DNA of 64,000 nt from NCBI GenBank assembly GCA_021464245.1, contig JADCRB010000013.1:1681424-1745423 (forward strand), written 5' to 3'. Positions within the stretch are counted from its first letter, which is position 1; the number at the start of each line of letters is the position of its first letter. A model generated the notes under the pieces. That model did no database searches, had not been told where the DNA came from, and saw only the letters and a program-made list of their open reading frames with translations. Of this stretch, positions 48,683 to 60,500 are shown piece by piece. The DNA comes from Carallia brachiata. Taxonomy: Eukaryota; Streptophyta; Magnoliopsida; Malpighiales; Rhizophoraceae. The translations under genes were made by a program, and so were the position numbers.

Positions 48683-49174
48683 ATGAGTGGAAAAGACCCT
48701 GTGAAACTGGACGATGAGCAACTAGCTGAGCTACGTGAGATATTCCGGTCATTCGACCGGAACAAAGACGGCAGCTTGACCCAACTGGAGCTGGGATCGC
48801 TGCTCCGGTCACTGGGGCTAAAGCCGAGCGAAGAGCAGCTTGAGGCCTTGATTCAGAAGGCAGACACCAACAACAATGGCCTAATTGAGTTCTCTGAGTT
48901 TATAGCATTAGTGGAGCCTGACCTTGTGCAAACCAAGTGTCCATACACGGAAGACCAGTTGAGGAAGATGTTTCGGATGTTTGATAGGGATGGAAATGGG
49001 TATATCACTCCGGCGGAGTTGGCTCATTCGATGGCTAAGTTAGGCCACGCCTTGACGGCTGAGGAGCTGTCAGGGATGATGAAGGAAGCGGATATCGATG
49101 GTGATGGTTGCATTAGCTTTCAGGAGTTTGCTCAAGCTATTACCTCTGCTGCTTTCGACAATTCTTGGCGTTAA
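48683..49174 (+). CDS. CML18: Calmodulin-like calcium sensor, CML18 type
   Basis: An intronless coding region of 163 residues with four EF-hands: loops D25-E36 (DRNKDGSLTQLE), D61-E72 (DTNNNGLIEFSE), D101-E112 (DRDGNGYITPAE) and D137-E148 (DIDGDGCISFQE). Every loop has the acidic residue at position 1 and Glu at position 12, so all four sites should bind calcium. The LREIFRSFDRNKDGSL, LLRSLGLKPS and AELAHSMAKLGHALTAEEL blocks and the QAITSAAFDN tail match plant CML18. The protein is a cytosolic/nuclear Ca2+ sensor that passes signals to targets such as transporters and transcription factors. The start is chosen because a full N-terminus follows ATG 48683 and upstream frames close. A probable 3' UTR intron (gtaccc at ~49177 to tttcag at ~49273) lies just after the stop, which is unusual but compatible with expression. 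Confidence 0.92.
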   Translation: MSGKDPVKLDDEQLAELREIFRSFDRNKDGSLTQLELGSLLRSLGLKPSEEQLEALIQKADTNNNGLIEFSEFIALVEPDLVQTKCPYTEDQLRKMFRMFDRDGNGYITPAELAHSMAKLGHALTAEELSGMMKEADIDGDGCISFQEFAQAITSAAFDNSWR

Positions 49175-50994
49175 AGGTACCCAAATTCACATCACTTTGT
49201 AATCTTTTTCATTTCCTACTATTTTGCTTCTTGTTGATTTGATCAATAATAATCGAGAATTTTCGTTTTCAGGCACAGGAAATTCTGGTTTCGGTTGTTT
49301 CCCTGATTTTCTAAGCTTTCAAGCAAGACAAGAAGAATCTGAGGCTTCATAAACAACGTGGAAGCTGTATGCTATTGGATATAATTACATGTTCTTTACG
49401 TTAGAACTTGAAATATTAGCTTTTGGTTCGTGATCAACTTTTTCCTTGAAATTACATTTGTGGATTAATCCGGAAAAAAATTAGAAATTATGAGGTGAAT
49501 GGATTGTTGAGTTTGTTTGGGATTTTATGACAGAAAATTTTAGTGTATATGGTATGTAAGTCATCTGTTTTGTGGTAAAGAACAAACTGAAAATGCACGT
49601 GTAATTTGCCTTGTTAGCTGCTTGATTGCTTAAGTACGCCAAACTTGTTATTTTGGGTTTCATAATGGTAGAAGGCTTGATGATGGTGAGATTTGTGAGT
49701 GAATTTAGAATTGCTCATGTGATAGGTTTGAGTCTGTTGTGTTTTGGAGAGTGTAAGGTCTTGTTGTTTTGCTCTAGAGAATATGTTTGTTGCAAAGAGA
49801 GTGATCGATTAAGTGAGTGGCGGGGAACAAGTTTGTGAAAGGGGGTTTTGTAATTGATTTCTCTTGAATTGCTTGGATTGCTTTGCTTCCCTGCTTGGAT
49901 TACATTCTATCCCTTACATGTTAATATGGTGGTTTGATGGAAGATTCTATAACACAACTTTGAATTCTAACCCCCTATTTTCTCAATTGGAGGTTTAGAT
50001 TCGAATTTCAGTCTTCTTTCTCACCTCGTACTTCTTTAATGATAGACTATTATCTTCTTTATAAATAAAAATATATATATATTCCATAGAGTTCTGGTCT
50101 ATTTCTGGCAGTTTTAGACCTTTTTGTTGCAGTTTATATCTCTGAAAATTTTTGCTCCGTTTCCGCTCCATATACAGTAGTTTCTCCTTCTCCTTCTGTA
50201 CTGTTTTGAAACCTTCAATTATAGTTGAGACCCAACACTGATTTTGGACTTCAAGCCCAATCCCACATTTCAACAGTCACAAAATTTACTTCATTGCAAA
50301 ATCAATAGTAAGACCACCTACATCTAATTCTCGTCAGAAATCAGAGTGTAACTCTTGTGTACTGGAGTATATACTTGTTTTTTTTTTTTAGCAGAGCTTA
50401 ATAGTGTAAGTGTACATCAACTGAAGTGCAGATTTTTTATTGGATTTTATGTTTAACCTTTTTATATTGCAACCAGTCAAATCGAGACCTAAATTCAATT
50501 GGGAATTAGAGTGAAGTTCATGCATAACTATAATATTCTTAGAGATGAGGGTTGGGTTTAGCTCAAAAAAAACTTCCAACTGTACTCTCACTGCATCCCT
50601 CTTTTTACTGCTGCATTAACAGTTTCTCAGAAAAAAAATTTTTTTTTTGTGTTAAACTTCAGTATTTTGAATTACATTTAATCCAACTAATTCAATTCAA
50701 GTTACAAAGGACTAAGGGTAAAATTCTTTCAACACATCTTTTCTCCATAAAAAATTCAAACTCAAAAATTTATTTAAGAGAAACTAAACTTATTATTTAG
50801 ACCAACAAACGTTGGTATTATGACAATAAAATTTGCTAATGAGCTTGGAGTATCCTCCACTTGTTCTTGTGCAGCAGCCAAACTTTTGATTGGTTTGTGG
50901 GGCTTTAAAAGCATTTGTCATGATTTTGGACCTGGACAAATTGAAAGTTTTGAGGAGATAAACAGTAGAGAAGGTCAGCTGATTAATTGGGTAA
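49175..50994. other. 3' UTR of CML gene and spacer
   Basis: 49175-~49480 is a UTR-like region with a likely spliced intron. Beyond that no gene is supported; only short chance frames are present. Confidence 0.45.
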
Positions 50995-51085
50995 GGGTAC
51001 CTGGCCCGAGCGCCAGCCACCCATGAAGGAAGGGGCCAGGAGGCCCCCTTGAAACGGAAGGCAACAGCCCGCCCCAGTAGCTTTT
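50995..51085 (+). other. GC-rich island, possible organelle-DNA insertion
   Basis: About 90 bases with markedly higher GC than anything around (gtacctggcccgagcgccag at 50998, aggaggcccccttgaaacgg at 51037). The sharp change of composition suggests a piece of mitochondrial DNA inserted in the nucleus, but I cannot confirm its source. Confidence 0.3.
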
Positions 51086-51793
51086 TTCCTTATTAATTGT
51101 ATGACATTGCCATTCTTGCTATTTTACTGATTTTCAATGCATGTATATTAATTATTATATTTGTAATCAAATTGAGATCATTATTAATATTTTTATTTAA
51201 TTTTTTATAAGAAAAACATATTATTGGAGGATTTTTAAACTTAATGGGGTCTCTCCTGTTAAAATATTATTGAATTTGAGTAAATCTCTTTTAAACATGA
51301 TTATATATTAATAAATATAGAATATAACACTATGTTCACACTTGAATCTCCTTTTAATTTGGGAGAAAATGTCACTGAGAGAACTCAAATCCTGATCAAT
51401 GTTAAAAGAGGCACATCGAATTATAAAACTATCACTTCTGGCATTTTTTTTTCTATATTTATTTATGTTGACGTGGAAGGGAGCATGTACATATATTTTT
51501 TTTTTGCAAGGTTGTAAGAATCGTATAGAACATTGAATCAAAAAATTAACAAGTTCAATATTCAAATACTTTAGTGGGAGTTAAACTAATAAAATTATTA
51601 TTTAATATTAAATATGTAAACAAATAATCTTTATATTTTTTTTCTTAAAAAATATTTTAATGCAAGAAAGATAGTTTATATTAATTTCAAATATACAAAA
51701 TAGCGTAATACTTAGTTTTACGAATTTTTTTTTACCAAAATAGTTTTACGAATTAATTTTTTGAAATTCAAATAATTTAATGAAATTCTATTT
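51086..51793. other. AT-rich spacer
   Basis: Nothing recognisable in this stretch. Confidence 0.45.
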
Positions 51794-52057
51794 TTTTAGT
51801 AAAAAAAATGTCTTCTACGAATAGAATAAGCTTCATTCTATTTCTGTATATTATAATATCCACTCAATGAGGAAAAAACACAAAAATGAATGGATGATTA
51901 ACAAAGAAAACGAGTGGTTGTGTCATTTTTTAGTAAAAACAATGTCTTCTACGAATAGAATAAACTTCATTCTATTTATGTATATTATAATATCCACTCA
52001 ATGAGGAAAAAACACAAAAATGAATGGATGATTAACAAAGAAAACGAGTGGTTGTAT
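51794..52057 (+). repeat. Tandem duplication, two ~134-bp units
   Basis: The sequence starting tcttctacgaatagaataag (51811) recurs at 51945 with only a few differences, and both units end aaaacgagtggttgt. It is a recent head-to-tail duplication in non-coding DNA. Confidence 0.88.
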
Positions 52058-54972
52058 AGGATCCAAGTGGAGAAAGTGGCAGCAAATGCGACAGGCTGAT
52101 AACCGCCGCCAAAGAATATATGAATTTTTATCATTGAAGATGGTAAGTTGATTATAATTTATTATAATCTTTTTTTATTTGGCTTAGAATTGAGTCTTAA
52201 TGATAGTGTTTGAGAGCGTTTGATTCTTTATTTTTTTTGTTTTGACTGTGAGCTACACACCATCCGTTTTAGATTTGGTAATTATGTAATCGATTATGAA
52301 AAAACACGTTTGGTCTAACAGTGTTTAGATTGTAAGTTTCTTCTTATGAGGATTAAATGAGTCTTTCGAATGAGGATACTCTACCTCTAACTTACAGATC
52401 TGATAATTAATATACTCATGATAAATTTTTGATTATGTTAAAACAAAATTTTTTTTGGTACGTTTACATTGTAGAGGTTGATTGGCTCAGCAGAACTCCT
52501 ATGTGCAATGTCTTCAACGGGTGTTCGATGCGCTGCGGCAGCAAGATTTTGCCAATTTTTGCGAGCCATGTGTCCCCTCCTGCAAATGCCATTCAAATAG
52601 CCAGTAATTGATCAAATCGGATCAAACCAGAAAAACTGTGATCGATTCACTAGTTTATGATCCAGCTGATCAGCTCGTCCGATTTAAGAGTGGTTTTCAA
52701 ATTGTCTGGTTTGGCTAGTCAGTTCATCCGATTTAAAAGGAGTTTTCAAATTATCTAATTTAAAGTGAGAATCGAACTGGACTATGAGCCGGTTTTCAAT
52801 CGCACCCGACGTCCGATTTAGTTACAATTATGATTTTTTGACGTCTTGAAGGAAGAGTACATACGGTTTAGACGCCGTCAAAGATGTACTTGCATCATGC
52901 TGACTAATGTCAACACATTATATATTGTAGGGATTTTATATATAGGCCAATAACTTTTACAACGGAAAAAGTTGGTAGTTACTTTGATAGTTATATTTGG
53001 GGTTATATTGTAATTATACATAAATTTTTATAATTATATATATATTTTTTATAATAAAAATTTATAATTTATTTTTTATTATAAAAAGGTACATATTATT
53101 ACAAAAAATTTGTGTGTTATTACAATATGACTTTTTTATATAATAAAAAACGTATAATTACATAATAAAACCCTTTTGTAAACGCCCTTCAAGTTACGTC
53201 GTTCGGGTATTATTTTTTCTCTTTTTTTTTAGGTGGCACCTCTTGTACGGCAAGTAGATTAATGGAGTGGTAAGTTAGACTAATAGCATGTAGATTTAGA
53301 ACTAAAGATGAAGTTGTGATATGTTTGAGAAAAAAAAGTTCATGCCAAATTCGGAAAAAATTTAAAATTTCTTACTTTTTTTTTTGGTAATTAACCCAAT
53401 TTCTTAATAGCTTGTAACATATTTGAAGTGGCCTTGTTGTGCTTTCGAAGCATTTTCCCCCCCAAAAAAAAAAAAAACAAACAAACAAAGATGACATCGT
53501 CTATGCCAAATTTCTTGGTCACCTATAGGCTCCTAACCCTTTTCCATTGTTTTCTGTGGCTTTGCTCTTTCAGATTGCAATAGCCCTAAAAGGAAGCCCA
53601 TTTTCAAGTGGGATAATAGCACGTGTGAGCTGCCTTCTTTTGCAGGTCATCAGTAGGAATTTACACGGAACTTCCCAATCAACTCAATTAGCCAAATTAA
53701 ACTAAACTGTCAAAAAAGTGTTGCAAACAGTTTGGATATGATTTATAATTTAAGTAAACTGCGTTTGACAATTTGTTACAATTTTATGAGTTTAAAAACT
53801 ACCGAAAGCAACCGAATTGTCTTGTAATGTTAACGCCTAAAAAATTACATTTTATAAAAGTATAGATCACACCCAAAAAAAAAAAAAAAAACTATCACTA
53901 TAGTTCATGCCTAATTCACTAAATATAAGCATATTGTTGACACATTTTTTCTTGCTATATTTTAATTACTTATTATTTATTCCTTTTTGAAAATTTACTT
54001 TCAAGCATCAAAGTTAATGTTTAAATATCAACGATTTGTTTATTTGACAAGTCAACAAAATAAAACTTGTGAATGCCAATTTAGTTCCAATGAATATAGT
54101 TCAAACTGCAAATTGACCCAATTAACCGGCATCCACTAATAAGCGTTTGACTGATTTCACCTTTATTTTTGTTTGGTTATAGTTTTCAAAATTTTTAAAC
54201 ATCTACTAATGGTTTGATTCTAATATAAAAATAAAATTAATCTAAATTGACTTGCGTATAAATAGTCTCGTTATATGGTCATACAAAAAAATTGTTTAGA
54301 TAGTATTTAAATTGTAATAATTAATATATTTTGTATAACCACAAAAAAACGAAAAATGTAAATGGAGACAGGAAAAAATAAACACATTACATGATGTTTT
54401 CATCGATTATTTTGTGCAACCAAACGATAAATATTTACAATAAAAATAAATATATTTTTTTATTAATTTTTTATTATAAATATTAATATTCTAATTGAAC
54501 AAAACAATTAGTGAGTTACTATGTGTCTGTCTCGCGTCTTCTTGTTTTTTTTTGCATCCACAATACTGAATAATATTTTGTATAACATGTAAGAGATGTA
54601 CAATGAAATAATACAAAATCGCAGGAGTATTTTATATGTTATATAAAAAATTTTCGGTATAGTATAAAACTCTGTTTTATAAAATTATTTTGCGCGGGTT
54701 CATTTATCCAGTGGTTCTCCAATACAGTAGTTCAAAAACAAATACGGTTGTTCTCGAATAATAATTGACGCTCCTACATTAATTAAATGTCCCCGAATAT
54801 CTTCAATTAAGGAGTTTTTTTGATCTTGACAATTCAATTATGGAAGCTAAAATCTTTCCAAAGATTTTCCCATGCCCATTAGTATTTCAAATCAATATTC
54901 TACTTTCTCCCTTTCACATTGGTATTTCATAGCATTATATAGATAAATATATAATACAATGGTCTCTGCTGC
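52058..54972. other. Gene-free spacer with old repeat at 52600-52830
   Basis: 52600-52830 contains repeated 'gatcagctcgtccgatttaa' and 'gtcagttcatccgatttaaa' phrases (~60-base internal duplication) and gagccggttttcaatcg, like other ACCGG-type dispersed repeats. The remainder is AT-rich with no gene seen. The last ~100 bases (to 54972) are the probable promoter/leader of the MADS-box locus. Confidence 0.4.
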
Positions 54973-55026
54973 ATGTTCCTTGTTACTCGTCAAATTTCAT
55001 TGATCTTGCATGCAACAAAGAAAGCG

Positions 55027-56176
55027 ATGATGGGGCCGGAAGCGTCGAAGAGGAAGAGAGGCAATGGCGTCAAAGTGCCGAGAAAGGAGAATTTCATGAA
55101 AAAGATTCTGAAGAACGACAAGGCCACGAAAGAGTCGAGTTTTCTGAAGCGAAAGCCGACTCTGATCACCAAAGCACGCCAGTTGCAGCAGTTCTGTGTC
55201 CGTCGGCCTGGTTATTCAGTCCCCGGACGGCAGCAGCGTGGACACATGGCCGGAGAACCGAGCCGAGTTGGTGGACTTGATAGCGTCCTACAAAGGGCTT
55301 GACAAGAGGAGGAAGAAGGAAGTGAAGCTGCTGGAATTCTTGGCGGACAAGAAGAGAGAGAAAGCTTGAGAGTAAGAGGAAGAAGGCAGTGAAAGAAAAG
55401 GTTGATCAATTGGCTGCCGACTTGTCCGCGAGGCTCGATGGGCTGTCGGGTGATTCTTTGGTGGAGTATGTGAATTTCCTGAATAAGAAAGTTGTGGATT
55501 TGAAGGAGAAAATAAAGTTGCTGGAGGAAGTGGACAGGATGGGAAAGCAAGTAGTACTTGATGTTGGGAATCATCAAACAAGTTTATCTGATCTGGGTAC
55601 TAATATTTTTTTGTCACAAGAAAATTTTGGAAGTTGCAGTAAATTTTGGATGGGTAACAAAATTGACAATGACAATTTTGTGGCACTGGAGAATTTTGGG
55701 AGTTGCAAAAATTTCAGTTTGGGTAACAAAATTGAAGATGGCAATTTATTGGCACAAGAAAATTTTGGAAGTTGCAGTAAATTTAGGATGGGTAACAAAA
55801 TTGAGGGTTGCAATTTTTTGGCACAAGAAATTTTGGGAGTTGCAGAAATTTCAGTATGGGTAACAAAATATTCCAGAATAACAATCTTATTGGACAATAC
55901 AATTGGACTCAGGATATGGGTAGTTTTGGTATTAATGGGGGCATGAACAATTCTCTTCCTGCCAATTGTATTGATTATTCTAATAATTTTGAGCAGCAGC
56001 TGGGAAATATGGGTGGTGGTGGAATTGATCAGGCACAAAATCAAAATAATTTTGGTTTGGAGGTGGAGGAAGAGATGTTAAATGACAATATGCTTCTTCC
56101 AAATCTAGGTAATGTTCATGTCTCCCCACTTGATGAACAGTTTTTATCAGGATCTGTCTGGTCACCATGGAATTGA
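55027..56176 (+). pseudogene. Type I MADS-box (AGL-like) gene broken by three frameshifts
   Basis: An intronless locus; type I MADS-box genes are usually intronless DNA-binding transcription factors acting in gametophyte or seed. The ATG at 55027 (or 55030) gives a basic N-terminus, then MKKILKNDKATKESSFLKRK and LITKARQLQQFC, corresponding to the MADS-domain DNA-binding helix. Near 55195 the frame shifts; the next frame gives SVGLVIQSPDGSSVDTWPEN, AELVDLIASYKGLDK and a charged, coiled-coil-like region, closing at TGA 55367. A second shift at ~55365 continues SKRKKAVKEKVDQLAADLSA through four 23-residue NFGSC-type repeats. A third shift at ~55835 leads to the tail ending at 56176 (GSVWSPWN). 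An upstream in-frame ATG exists at 54973. Either a recent pseudogene or sequencing errors; three independent breaks favour a pseudogene. Confidence 0.8.
55623..55897 (+). repeat. Coding minisatellite, 69-bp period, four units
   Basis: Units at 55623-55691, 55692-55760, 55761-55829 and 55830-55897 each encode N-F-G-S-C-x-x-F-x-x-G-N-K-I plus a variable segment. The unit length is a multiple of three, as expected of a repeat that grew inside a translated gene. The last unit lost a base, giving the third frameshift of the MADS locus. Confidence 0.88.
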
Positions 56177-56739
56177 GCCAAGGATTGGATAAATTTTTTT
56201 TTTTTTGGATTTAAGGCTGGATATTTTTCTGCTCTGTTTATGTTGTCTGTGGAAACATCAATGAGTTAATGGAATTGTAGTTTTCCTATTTCATGGCCTT
56301 CTAGTGAATTATATTATGTTATCTTGCAATTAATGGAACAAGCTTATTTTGAGAGATGGGCATAATTAACTATTAGTTTGCTTAATTCTTGACCCGTATT
56401 TTAATTTTTTTTTATTATTTTCCTGCATAGACTTGACCCACAATTGGCATTTGATAGAAATTTATGAGATATAACATTTGACTGGAGATTACAGAGGAAT
56501 ATGCTTTTTTTTTTAGTAGCAAAAATAGAAAATAAAAAGGTTATTTATTTTTTAGATTAAATGGGTAGAAAAGAAAACTAGAAGGTTTGCACAGTTTATT
56601 AAGTTCTTTCTAGTCTGGCAAAAGGATTGAAAACTTGATATATTGACAAATAAAGTTTACAAACACTTAAACACGGTACCTTGAGCAGCGACTGGTTTCC
56701 TTAACTACATTCCATATAAAATGTTGTGATTGATAATAT

Positions 56740-56805
<66 letters not shown>

Positions 56806-57585
56806 GTTCGAACCTTTTTTTTTTTTTTTTTGATTTAGCATTACTGAAAAAGTTTCACCTGCCAATTACCTAGGAGTTGAAATCTGTTTAACAAGACCGT
56901 AATCTATACTCTTTATAATTAACATTATTTAACCTACCTCACATTTTTAATTTTCTTATCAGTCCTAAACCCTTAAACGGTTTTTTTCACACACACACAC
57001 ATATATATATATTTGGTCAAACCGTTAAATATGTGCATTGAAAAATTGGTAATTTCCAATGGCTTAATCACGATCTGTCCAAAAAAAAAAAAAAATGGAA
57101 AGAATTTCTAAGACAGAACCAATGTGAACATTCAAAACCGTTTGAGACGTAATTGTAATAATGCGTAAAGGCTTAAGACAAATATTTTGCACATCTCCAA
57201 CTGAATCAGTTTCATAAGCCTTCACCTTTCTCTTTGACAACCTTCGTCTTGATAGCTACCAGTCTCAATCAAGTAGTTATGCATGATTCTGCAAGGACTT
57301 GTTGAAACCTTTAGATTGTCACAGAATTTGATATTTATCAGATAGCAATATATAAACATTCTCAAAGTCGATGCCCAAAAAAAGAAAAAAAAAACCTTTT
57401 AACTTACGAACCAACTTGACAAATTTATACAATCACAAACTCTACTTGGAAAAGACTCCAGCAACATGTAGGAGATGATGACTGTAATCCCAATAAACCA
57501 AATATGCCAGCCAACATTACATGACACTATTCTGGACAAGTTCCTGGTAGGAAAGCACAAGAGGAATGCTCACATCATAAAACCT
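56177..57585. other. Spacer between MADS locus and RRM gene, with microsatellite
   Basis: No gene. It contains the (AT)n(GT)n microsatellite at 56739-56803, a second (CA)(TA) tract at 56990-57015 and A/T runs. 57400-57585 is the likely 3' UTR of the minus-strand gene. Confidence 0.5.
56739..56803 (+). repeat. (AT)n-(GT)n compound microsatellite
   Basis: An uninterrupted run of AT dinucleotides passes into about 25 GT dinucleotides. It is likely to vary in length between individuals. Confidence 0.95.
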
Positions 57586-60500
57586 TCAAGAATCGTGAAT
57601 AGGAGCATAGCCTTCTGCCCTTCGAACTTGTTCCTCCTCGGCCAAAACCTTCTCTTTCGTTTTCTGTCCCACTTCCTCTGCTGCCTTGGAAACTCTGCTG
57701 AATGTACCAGTAACCCATGAAACCCCACTCAGCACATAACGGTTCTTCATGAGAGTAGATCCTACATTGCTCACTGTCTGCTCGGCAGCTGCAAAGGCTG
57801 ACTTGGTAGTCTCGGAAACCCGAAACTTCTCATCCACTTCCTTCACTTTCTCATTCACAATAGCTGTGCCAGCACTAAGCTTCTCACTCAGACCAATTTT
57901 CTGGTCCAGAGAAACAACCGTAGATGTGGCCGTCGATGTAAACCGGTGCTTCTCATCGAAGGCCTTTGCTTTGTTGACAGCATCTTTCCCTAGAATAAAG
58001 CCCTTGGCCAGCATGCTGCTTACAACGTCTTCAGCCTTCTGAATGGCAGAGTCAGCACCAGGTGCACTTCTGTTCTCTGTTGCCTGAGGAAATAATAAAA
58101 TTAAGCAGAAATTTATAATGCAGAAATTAAAAGTGAAAGGTGATCTGAATCAATGACGTTACACTAGATGGGGCCAATGCAGCGGCGGACAGCTTGAAAT
58201 CTGAGGCCAATTCTATTGTAACCGACTGATCAACTATTGTTGCTCCCTGAAAGATACCAAGTAGTTCAACATCATAAGAATAGGTTTAGAGTAAATCCCC
58301 ATCTAAACCAATGGTTTGATTGAAATAATTCAGAACAGATTAGTCATAAGGAATTCGATTGCATGACTGGGGAGTAAGAATCAGACAATCGTTCCACTGT
58401 TATATACACAAACTTCCAACAATCAATATACGGAGACTTCAGCAAACAGTTGATGTCATGAAAGCAAATAGCTAGAAAGATGATAAGAGGAGAACGCACC
58501 GAAAGCAGAACCGCAGTCTCTGCCCCTTGGTGATCTTTGAAGACAACATACGCAGTTTGAGACCACTCATTCTCACTACAAATAAATAAATAAATAAAGA
58601 TATAACAAGTCAGAAGATGGTTATTAGCATTACACTATTGCATCAGAGCAAGCATCAGTTATCAATGTTAAAACCCAATCTGGTTGCCAGAATGAGATAA
58701 CAAACGCTTAAAATTAGGAAAAAAAAAATTTCATTCCAGGGTAAAAAAAAGATATCACTTAAAAAAAAAAAAAACTAACCTATGCAATTCAACATGGTCA
58801 ATTTCACCAGAAAAGGAAAAAAACTCCCTTATGTCATGCTCTGTTGCCCCCAAGGAAACATTGCTCACTTTCACTGTCCTGATCTGGAATGACGATGACA
58901 AAACAAGTCATAAATGTACGAAATCAGGAAAATCAGATGTTACTAACTATAAAACATTCTCACAAAACGTGTTTTCATCCAAATCAAATTGATGAACAAG
59001 GAAAGAAATTAGTTCAAAAAAGCATCTGGAATGACAATTGCAATAATATCAGAAGCCAAATATGAGAATAGGATTTCAATGCCTAAGAAGAGTGAGACGC
59101 ACAGCTAGACAGCTGGACATACATCAATGAGGTATTTCTTTTACTTTCACTATTCAGCCACATCAATAATAACTTGCTTACATTCTTTGCAAATCTTCAA
59201 TGCTCCTCTTATTTATCTATTCATTTATTTTTTTTAAATTCATGCCTACTCTTCAGCCATATCCGCGCCTAGTCTAGCAGTCTTGCTCATGTGCATTGAT
59301 AGCCCAACACTTGGGCATGTTAACAAAGATTTTAACCTAATCATTTTGTCATGTACTTCATCTCTGAACTCAAAATGTTATAACTAAGCCATCCTAAAGA
59401 AGTTTACCACTTTAAATACATAGGGTTCAAAGTAGTATCGAATAACCCAAAGAACCATACCAACAAAGGTAGCCTTTGATTTTTATACTTTATACGATCA
59501 CGGCTACAAATCTGACAACAGAAGATGGAAATGCACTGGATAACTGACCAATGGGAAGGCTTTTGTGCCACCATTCATTTCATAAGCGAAATTTCACCAA
59601 ATCAACAAAAGAACCAACTGCAAAAAATCTTTGGGCTGCAGCCTTTATTCCTAATCCTTGAACCAGCAACAAGCCTCCTTGCAACAATTTGAATCTTAAA
59701 CACTGGCAAAAGTATGCTACTAATGTGCTAAAAATTTAGGGAGCAATAGCAATATTGGCCTTCCCCGGGAAGAAAACAAAGGTTCCACCACACAGAATTT
59801 CTACCCTGATCTCTCATAAGCTAATAGTTGCTCTCTCAAATCATTTAAAACAGCTGTATATCTGACTTCAGGACACAGTACACAAAGATTTAAACAGATC
59901 ACACAGAAAGCAAATTTTATCATACAATTCATGCAATATTTTCCTGGTAGATAGCTAAGTATGTTAATGCTTTTTTTTTTTTTTTTTTTTGAGAATTGAT
60001 TTCCTTGTCCACTGATCAGTAACAAAACTGGCTTTTGAAATTGCCAAAGAAAGCAAAATATACATACCTGCATCTAAAGATACATGCGGGGATACTTACA
60101 TCACCTATACTGTATAAATTTGGAAAGGGGTGGGGGGGAGGGGGACACCATGGTGCCACCGCTTGATTAAATAATTAGCACTTCGGCATATAACTTAGTT
60201 AACTCATTCTTTTGCCCATTCAAGCCATTGCTAGATGCTTAACAGCCATGATCCAAACTTCTAAAACAGGGTATGAGTATGACATCTTAAACGAAGAAAA
60301 ACCGACAAAAGACATTCTTAGGGCTAAAAGATGATAATCAAATAGCATGCAGAATTCACCAAAGCAAACAAACGTTTTTTTTTTTTAAAGAAGAATCCCT
60401 CTCTAGATTTGTCGAGAGCACTTGGAAAAAATTCAATTGTTGTTAATATAACAACATCAGCGACAACAACAACAACAACAAACCCTTAATCCCAAATTTA

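Noticed and set aside
48514..48765. Minus-strand 83-residue frame over the CML gene start
   Set aside because: It is the antisense shadow of the calmodulin-like gene leader and first EF-hand.
57749..58042. Plus-strand 97-residue frame
   Set aside because: It is the antisense shadow of the last exon of the RRM gene.
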